From positions 1 to 64,000 of the forward strand of contig VGXR01000002.1 in NCBI GenBank assembly GCA_016873255.1: 64,000 bases of DNA, in the 5' to 3' direction. The stretch is from Planctomycetota bacterium (GTDB taxonomy: Bacteria > Planctomycetota > Phycisphaerae > Phycisphaerales > SM1A02). The position numbers were made by a program, and so were the translations under genes. Under the pieces are notes generated by a model. The model worked only from the letters and a program-made list of their open reading frames with translations, searched no databases and was not told where the DNA came from. Each line of letters begins with the position of its first letter. The first letter of the stretch is position 1. Positions 58,936-64,000 of this stretch are shown one piece after another.

Positions 58936-59627
58936 GCATGGCCCCATTCGATGGTCCACCGGCACGGCCAGCGGCGCACGACGAAGGCGCCCGCCATGCC
59001 TGCCTCGTGCGCGAGCGTGCGCGCTTCGTCCGCGGTGTAGGCCGCGTGCACGCTCGCCGGCGCATCGAAGTGCACCACGGGCGACCGGCTGGCGATGCGC
59101 GACGCGGCCCATGCAAGCGCAAGTCCGGTGCGCGAGCGGTCGAGGTCGGCGACGGCCACCGCGTGCCGTGCGGCATCGCGCAGGTGGCCGAGCATGCGCA
59201 CGGCGTCGGCGCGGTCGAGGTGGTGCACGAAGAGCGAGCAGGTGACGATGTCGGCACGCGCGGTTATGGGTGCGGCGACGGCATCGCAGCGCAGCGGCTC
59301 GGCATCGATGCCGGCGGCGCGTGCCCGCTCCGCGGCGATGGCCAGGGCATGCGCGCTTGCGTCGGCGAGCAACAGGCGCGTGCGCACGCCGTGGCGCGCA
59401 AGGTGCCGGGCGATGCGCACCGGGCCGTCCGCCGCGCCGGTCGCCACGTCGAGGATGGTCACCTTGCGCAGGCTTGCGCTGCGCACCGCGCGCAGCACCG
59501 CGGGCAGCAGCAGGCGGTGGCTCCGCGAGAGCGCATTCAGCCTGCACAGCCCGGCAAGGGCACGGTCGTGCTCCGCCGGGGCGAGCGCGGGGTCATCCAT
59601 CAGCTCGTCGACTCGGCGCTGCCTCAT
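58932..59627 (-). CDS. Class I SAM-dependent methyltransferase
   Basis: 231 residues. The Rossmann motif I is TILDVATGAADGPVRIARHL, with LLLADASAHALAIA as the acidic second strand and ADIVTCSLFVHHLDRADAV as motif IV. The N-terminal MDDPALAPAEHDRALAGLCR is shared with methyltransferases found beside type III PKS genes. It probably O- or C-methylates the polyketide. The gene follows the deoxyhypusine-synthase-like gene by 15 bp and overlaps the FAD gene. Confidence 0.85.
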   Translation of the reverse strand: MRQRRVDELMDDPALAPAEHDRALAGLCRLNALSRSHRLLLPAVLRAVRSASLRKVTILDVATGAADGPVRIARHLARHGVRTRLLLADASAHALAIAAERARAAGIDAEPLRCDAVAAPITARADIVTCSLFVHHLDRADAVRMLGHLRDAARHAVAVADLDRSRTGLALAWAASRIASRSPVVHFDAPASVHAAYTADEARTLAHEAGMAGAFVVRRWPCRWTIEWGHA

Positions 59628-59642
59628 CGACGGGCGCCCCGG

Positions 59643-60695
59643 TCAGCGGGCCCCTGCGAGCGACCTGCGCGTCTCGGCGCGCGAGGCCTTGATGATGCGG
59701 TCGGCGGCCTTCGGGTCGCGCGTGGCCTCGAGCAGCGCCTGGAGCATGAGCGGTGCCACGATGGTGGCATCGCTCTCCACCACGAACATCGGCGTCTTCT
59801 CGGTGAGCTTGTCCCAGGTGATCTTCTCGTTGGGCGTTGCGCCGGAGTAGCTGCCGTAGCTGGTGGTGCTGTCGGAGATCTGGCAGAAGTAGGCCCATGG
59901 CTTCACGGGCTTCTGCAGGTCGTACTTGATGCTCGGCACCACGCAGATCGGGAAGTCGCCGGCAATGCCGCCGCCGATCTGGAAGAAGCCGATGCCCTTG
60001 CCCTTCGAGAGTCGGCCGTAGTCGTCGTAGAACTGCGCCATGTACTCGATGCCGCTCTTGGCGATCGAGGCCGGGAAGTCGCCGTGCTTCACGTGCGACG
60101 CGAAGATGTTGCCGAAGGTCGAGTCCTCGTGGCCGGGCACCACCATCGGCAGGCGCGCCTTGGCGGCAGCGAGCAGCCAGCACTCGTCGGGGTTCCCCTC
60201 GAACTTCGAGCTCGGAAGCGACAGCACCAGGTCGTAGAAGTACTCGTGCCAGAAGCGGCGGGTGCCGTCCTTGCCCGCACGCTCCCACATCGGCACCAGC
60301 ACCTTCTCGACGGCGCGGAAGGCCTCGTCCTCGGGGATGCTGGTGTCGGTCACGCGGCGCATGCGCTGCTTGAGGATGCGCGTGTCGTCCTGCTTGGTGA
60401 AATAGCGGTACTCGGGGAAGTCCTTGTAGCTGTCGTGCGCCACCAGGCGGAAGAGCGACTCCTCGAGGTTGGCGCCGGTCACCGAGAGTCCGTGCACCAG
60501 CCCTGCGCGGATGGCCGGCGCGAGCGAGATGCCCAGCTGCGCGCTGCTCATGGCGCCTGCCACGGCCCAGTACATGCGCCCGCCCGCCTGGATGTGGTCC
60601 CAGTACGCATAGAGCGCGTCGCGCGCAGCGCGCGAGTTGAAGTTCCGGTAGTTGTCGGCGACGAACTGCAGGATGGGCAGCTGGGGGCGCGGCAT
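59643..60695 (-). CDS. Deoxyhypusine synthase-family protein
   Basis: 350 residues. Blocks MYWAVAGAMSSAQLGISLAP, GLSVTGANLEESLFRLVAH, IGFFQIGGGIAGDFPICVVP and GSYSGATPNEKITWDKL belong to the DHS family; the Lys in WDKL corresponds to the catalytic lysine. Bacteria lack eIF5A, so relatives act as homospermidine synthases or unknown NAD-dependent spermidine/polyamine enzymes. Its place ahead of a type III PKS operon is notable. The ATG 60695 has TACCTT 9 nt upstream and diverges from the PAPGA gene at 60899. Confidence 0.87.
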   Translation of the reverse strand: MPRPQLPILQFVADNYRNFNSRAARDALYAYWDHIQAGGRMYWAVAGAMSSAQLGISLAPAIRAGLVHGLSVTGANLEESLFRLVAHDSYKDFPEYRYFTKQDDTRILKQRMRRVTDTSIPEDEAFRAVEKVLVPMWERAGKDGTRRFWHEYFYDLVLSLPSSKFEGNPDECWLLAAAKARLPMVVPGHEDSTFGNIFASHVKHGDFPASIAKSGIEYMAQFYDDYGRLSKGKGIGFFQIGGGIAGDFPICVVPSIKYDLQKPVKPWAYFCQISDSTTSYGSYSGATPNEKITWDKLTEKTPMFVVESDATIVAPLMLQALLEATRDPKAADRIIKASRAETRRSLAGAR

Positions 60696-60704
60696 GGGCG
60701 GTGA

Positions 60705-60710
60705 AAGGTA
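60705..60710 (-). promoter_or_regulatory. -10 hexamer TACCTT of the DHS-PKS operon
   Basis: TACCTT on the minus strand ends 9 nt before ATG 60695; it would drive the four-gene PKS operon. Confidence 0.4.
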
Positions 60711-60898
60711 CATAAGCGGTGAGAACGGGGGCCTCCGTGTGTGAAGACCGTCAAAATCGGCGCGGTTTGTGTTTGCAGTTGCGCCCGACTGTGGCACATT
60801 CGCAATTCACCACGGTCACAGGGGTCGTGGAGGGAGAAGTTGTTATCGGTCCGGCCGCGTTGTGTTGGCTGGACTTGGTGGGAAAGGAACCCCCAAAC

Positions 60899-61546
60899 AT
60901 GCAGTGCTCAGTTCGCTTGACCGCGCTCGCGGTTGCATCGTTGGCTTCCGTGCACGCCTCTGACGCCGCGCTTGTCGTGTCCGCGGCCTCGCGCGAGACC
61001 AGCGTGCTCTCCGGTGGCGCCGTCGTTGACACCTACATCAACTCACTCGCAACGGGGTCATTCAACGGCGATGCCAACGATGTGGGTGCCGATTACTCCT
61101 CGATCGCCACGCAGGGCTCCAACCTGCTCAGTTCGCGCATGACGTTCGTCGGCGGCTGCACGGTGATTCAGTCGTCGGCCGGGGCACGCTCGGCTCGCAG
61201 CCTCGCGACCGTGACCTTCCAGGCGACCCTCGGGGAGGCGATTCGCTGGAGCGTGAACCTCAACAGTCTCGAGCTTGGTGAAAGCAACGTGGGCGCGGTG
61301 AGTGCCCGCCTCGTCGACACGGTCACGGGCACCGTGGTCTTCAACTACGCCCGAACGTTCGTCGCTCAGGGCACCGCGACGCTGCTTGCTGGCCGTAACT
61401 ACCGCCTCGAGATCTCCTCGACCGCCACTACCCTCCCGGCGGGCGATGCTGAGTCAACCTACAACGTTGGCGTATTCGTGATTCCGGCCCCGGGTGCCAT
61501 GGCGCTGCTCGGGCTCGCCGGCATCGCCGGCCGCCGTCGCCGCTGA
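60899..61546 (+). CDS. Exported protein with PAPGA tail, third copy
   Basis: 215 residues. Signal peptide (LTALAVASLASVHASDA), a beta-rich Ser/Thr domain (about 30-180) and an IPAPGAMALLGLAGIAG tail ending in Arg residues. The AAAGGA ribosome binding site is 9 nt before the ATG. No function known. It is a monocistronic gene with a strong terminator. Confidence 0.78.
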   Translation: MQCSVRLTALAVASLASVHASDAALVVSAASRETSVLSGGAVVDTYINSLATGSFNGDANDVGADYSSIATQGSNLLSSRMTFVGGCTVIQSSAGARSARSLATVTFQATLGEAIRWSVNLNSLELGESNVGAVSARLVDTVTGTVVFNYARTFVAQGTATLLAGRNYRLEISSTATTLPAGDAESTYNVGVFVIPAPGAMALLGLAGIAGRRRR

Positions 61547-61576
61547 GCCCGGCGCGACATCTCTATCGTGAATCTT

Positions 61577-61607
61577 CGCTGGCCCCGGACGTCGTCCGGG
61601 GCCAGCG
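61577..61607. terminator. Strong hairpin between convergent genes
   Basis: Two 14-nt perfect arms (61577-61590, 61594-61607) flank a 3-nt loop, followed by TCATTCGCTTG. It separates the PAPGA gene from the SDR remnant and may work in both directions. Confidence 0.65.
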
Positions 61608-61636
61608 TCATTCGCTTGTGCTTGCGCGGGCCACCC

Positions 61637-62095
61637 TCAGCCGCTCCAGCCGCCGTCGATCACGTGCACTGCGCCGCTGGTGTAGCCCGACTCGTCCGAT
61701 GCCAGGTGCACCACCAGCGCCGCGATCTCCTCGGCATTGCCGAGGCGCCCGACGGGCTGCCGTGCCACGAATGCGGCCATCGCGGCCGCCGCGTCGCCGT
61801 GCGCGGCCACCCGCCCGCGGAGGCTCGGCGTGTCGACGGTACCCGGGCAGATCGCGTTGCAGCGCACGCCCCGCGGAAGGAAGTCCGCGCTCACGGCCTT
61901 CGTGAGCCCGACCACCGCCGCCTTCGCGGCACGAATGCCCGCGTGCTCGCGCGCAAGCGACGCGAGCCCGGAGTCATCGATGTCGGTGGCCCATACCCGA
62001 GCGCCCTCGCGCGCCATCGCGAGCGCGCTCGCACGCCCGATGCCCGCCGCTGCGGCCGTGACCAGGGCCGTGCGGCCCTCGAGGCGGCCGCTCAC
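61637..62095 (-). pseudogene. SDR oxidoreductase with internal in-frame deletion
   Basis: 152 codons where about 245-250 are usual. The N-terminal nucleotide site is present ([27 protein letters not shown]), and the C-terminal half from the helix after the active site ([54 protein letters not shown]) is complete. What is missing is everything between: NNAG-like motif, catalytic Ser and the Tyr of YxxxK, deleted around 61926-61932 (GIR joined to AAKAAV). The reading frame is kept, so a protein could be made but not an active dehydrogenase. GTG 62095 is the probable start. Confidence 0.75.
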
Positions 62096-62119
62096 GTCGT
62101 GCCCTTGCGTGCGAGGCGC

Positions 62120-62560
62120 TCGGACCAGAGCGGTCCGTGGGACCAGCACGGCGACCTCCGCAAGGGTCACACGCAGAACGCGCGCGAGGTCGACAAGCCC
62201 ATCGCGGCGCTCGTGCGCGACCTGAAGCAGCGAGGGATGCTCGAGGACACGCTGGTGGTGTGGGGCGGCGAGTTCGGCCGTACGCCCGCGTCGCAGGGCG
62301 GCGATGACGGCCGCGACCACAACCCGCACGGCTTCACGTGGTTCCTCGCGGGGGGCGGCGTGAAGCCCGGGTTCTCGTTCGGCGCCACCGACGACTACGG
62401 CTGGTTTGCCGCCGAGGACAAGGTGCACGTCCATGACATGCATGCGACGATCCTGGCGCTGCTCGGCGTCGATCATGAGCGCCTGACCTGCTGGAGCGCG
62501 GGACGCGAGCACCGGCTGACCGACGTGGCCGGCACCGTCGTCCGCCCGATCATGGCTTGA
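62120..62560 (+). pseudogene. C-terminal fragment of a DUF1501 protein
   Basis: About 145 residues from [17 protein letters not shown] to [20 protein letters not shown] match the end of DUF1501 (sulfatase-like) proteins, including the typical [14 protein letters not shown] and [17 protein letters not shown]. The ~300 N-terminal residues, with the Tat signal and start, are absent; upstream lies the SDR remnant in the opposite direction. DUF1501 genes are very numerous in planctomycetes. This copy is therefore a leftover. Confidence 0.75.
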
Positions 62561-62571
62561 CGGGCGGCGCG

Positions 62572-62577
62572 TAGCCT
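62572..62577 (+). promoter_or_regulatory. -10 hexamer TAGCCT before the NRPS-like gene
   Basis: TAGCCT, 8 nt, then ATG 62586; no Shine-Dalgarno. Confidence 0.4.
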
Positions 62578-62585
62578 TCGCGCCG

Positions 62586-64000
62586 ATGCATCGCGCGGAC
62601 CAGCCGAGCACCGTGCTCGACCTCTTCGATGCCGCGTGCGCGCGGCACGGCGAGTGCGTGGCGCTGGAGGTGCCGCCCGCGGCGGGACGGCCGCGCGTTG
62701 CGTGGACCTATCGCGAGCTCGCGGCGATGGCCGAGGGCTTTCGCGCGGCCGTGGTGTCGCGCGCGTCACGCGACGCCGTGGTGGTGCTTGCCATGCCGCG
62801 CACCGATCCGCGCCTGTACGCGGCGATGCTCGGCGTGATGCGTGCGGGGTGCGCATACTGCGCGATCGACCCGAAGTTCCCCGAGCTGCAGGCGGCCGAG
62901 ATCGTGCGCGATGCGTGCGCATGCGCGATCATCGGCCCGGAGGGCCGCATCCGCGCGATCGCCGCGGCCGGCGGCGACGCCCCGTGGATCGACCCGGACT
63001 CGGTGCGTGCGGTTGCGCCCGGAGGGGGGTGCACGCGGGCCGATGCCCTCGCGCCGGACTCGCTCGCCTACGTCATCTACACCTCCGGCACCACGGGAAA
63101 GCCCAAGGGCGTCGAGGTCGAGCATCGCTCGCTCCTCAACCTGGTGGCGGGCGACATGGCGGAGTTCGGGCTCGGTCCCCGCGACCGTGCGGCGCAGGGC
63201 TCGAGCGCAAGCTACGACTCGAGCATCGAGGAGTCGTGGCTCGCGTGGGCGACCGGGGCGACGCTGGTGGTGATGGACGACGCCGCCGCGCGCCTGGGAC
63301 CGGACCTCGTCGACTGGCTCCGCCGCGAGCGCATCACGGTGCTGTGCCCGCCGCCCACGCTCCTGCGGACGCTCGGCGCGGAGGACCCTGCGCGCGCGCT
63401 TCCCGACCTTCGGTTCGTGTACGTCGGCGGCGAGGCGCTCCCGGAGGACGTGGCCGAGCGGTGGTCCCGCGGCATGCGTCTCGAGAATGGCTACGGGCCC
63501 ACGGAATGCACGGTCACGTGCCTCCGATGCACGGTGCAGCCGCGTTCACCGGTCACCATCGGCCGGCCGATCCCCGGCACGCGGGCGTGGGTGGTGGATC
63601 CGGAGCAGGGCGCGCTTCCGGAGGTGGCCGGCGGCGTGCGCGGCGAACTGGTGGTCGGCGGTGCATCGCTCGCCCGCGGCTACCGCGGCCAACCCGAGGT
63701 GACCGCTGCGCGATTCGTGCAGCATCCCACGCTCGGCCGGGTCTACCGAACGGGCGACCTGGTGCATCGCGACGCGTCGGGCGACTTCCACTACCACGGC
63801 CGCATCGATGCGCAGGTGAAGCTGCGCGGGCACCGCATCGAGCTCGGCGCGGTCGAGGCGCGCCTTGCGGCACAGCCCGGAGTGCTGGAGGCCGCGTGCA
63901 CCGTGGAGGGGCAGGGCATGCGCGAGCGGCTGGTGGCGCACGTGGTGCTCAACGCCGGTCATTCGCTCGACCCCGTCGCCATGCGTGCGGCGCTTGCGGA
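62586..64000 (+). CDS. NRPS-type amino acid adenylation protein, 3' end outside window
   Basis: The first 471 residues are visible and contain almost a whole adenylation domain: YVIYTSGTTGKPKGVEVEH (A3), YDSSIEESWLAWATGATL (A4), ENGYGPTECTVTCL (A5), VYRTGDLV (A7) and GRIDAQVKLRGHRIELGAVE (A8). The domain starts right at the N-terminus with no condensation domain, as in Pls/PosA-family synthetases. By comparison with GrsA, the pocket reads Asp235, Ser236, Glu239. Glu239 is typical of pockets for Orn or Lys, so a basic amino acid is inferred. What follows (carrier, membrane or acyltransferase parts) is outside the window. Confidence 0.85.
   Translation, partial: MHRADQPSTVLDLFDAACARHGECVALEVPPAAGRPRVAWTYRELAAMAEGFRAAVVSRASRDAVVVLAMPRTDPRLYAAMLGVMRAGCAYCAIDPKFPELQAAEIVRDACACAIIGPEGRIRAIAAAGGDAPWIDPDSVRAVAPGGGCTRADALAPDSLAYVIYTSGTTGKPKGVEVEHRSLLNLVAGDMAEFGLGPRDRAAQGSSASYDSSIEESWLAWATGATLVVMDDAAARLGPDLVDWLRRERITVLCPPPTLLRTLGAEDPARALPDLRFVYVGGEALPEDVAERWSRGMRLENGYGPTECTVTCLRCTVQPRSPVTIGRPIPGTRAWVVDPEQGALPEVAGGVRGELVVGGASLARGYRGQPEVTAARFVQHPTLGRVYRTGDLVHRDASGDFHYHGRIDAQVKLRGHRIELGAVEARLAAQPGVLEAACTVEGQGMRERLVAHVVLNAGHSLDPVAMRAALA

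Noticed and set aside
61568-62119. Plus-strand open frame leading into the DUF1501 fragment.
   Set aside because: It reads antisense through the SDR remnant and has no DUF1501 similarity before about 62120.
1-64000. CRISPR arrays, tRNA genes, insertion sequences, attachment sites.
   Set aside because: Looked for on both strands by eye; no regular direct repeats, tRNA-like cloverleaf ends or transposase genes were found.

Overview
The window is GC-rich bacterial DNA that reads most like a planctomycete of the class Phycisphaerae. The evidence is indirect: an ECF sigma factor of the planctomycete/acidobacterial type next to a Hanks kinase, a fragment of a DUF1501 protein, secreted proteins ending in a V/IPAPGA - hydrophobic - Arg-rich tail, and dockerin-like 'DGVDLGLLLxxWG' repeats. 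No rRNA, tRNA, CRISPR array or insertion sequence was seen.

Layout. 0-2.4 kb: end of an unknown gene, a frameshifted Wzx-like flippase and an Rrf2 regulator with a palindromic operator. 2.6-11 kb: housekeeping and stress genes (YCII-SRPBCC protein, tag, copper ATPase, two CrcB fluoride channels in one overlapping operon, adenine deaminase, arginase-family enzyme, Tat phosphoesterase). 11-19 kb: a complete trans-envelope peptide exporter (HlyD adaptor, C39 peptidase-ABC, NHLM-type ABC, TolC-like lipoprotein). Convergent with it and hidden in the 3' end is a 46-residue ORF with a textbook double-glycine leader and a very basic core. I regard this as the most interesting system in the window. 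It is followed by a gene-free stretch that looks like a structured RNA ending in a strong terminator. 19.7-26.4 kb: sigma/kinase pair, serC, a polytopic membrane protein, ubiX, an FMN-type protein and a DUF3313 lipoprotein. 26.5-41.4 kb: EF-hand protein, beta-barrels, a multicopper oxidase fused to a SCO domain, an MFS transporter, a DUF1338 oxygenase, sialidase, a GT41 TPR glycosyltransferase, a sulfotransferase and a SulP-carbonic anhydrase fusion.

41.6-55 kb is an island of exported proteins: subtilase, multicopper oxidase plus separate SCO lipoprotein, a di-heme peroxidase-like protein with a dockerin-like tail, two PAPGA-tailed proteins and two paralogues of a secreted CxxC family that I do not recognise. 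It ends with a chimeric remnant of a second type I secretion system. 55.9-60.7 kb: a membrane protein and a type III polyketide synthase operon (deoxyhypusine-synthase-like protein, methyltransferase, FAD oxidoreductase, PKS). 60.9-64 kb: another PAPGA protein, two gene remnants (an SDR with an internal deletion, a DUF1501 C-terminus) and the start of an NRPS-type adenylation protein cut by the window edge.

Gene expression style: inside operons genes usually overlap by ATGA or GTGA. At least eight first genes have a TAnnnT hexamer ending 6-8 nt before the start codon and no Shine-Dalgarno, which implies leaderless mRNAs; four more have 9 nt spacing. Genes for exported proteins instead tend to carry a GGAG/AAGG ribosome binding site.
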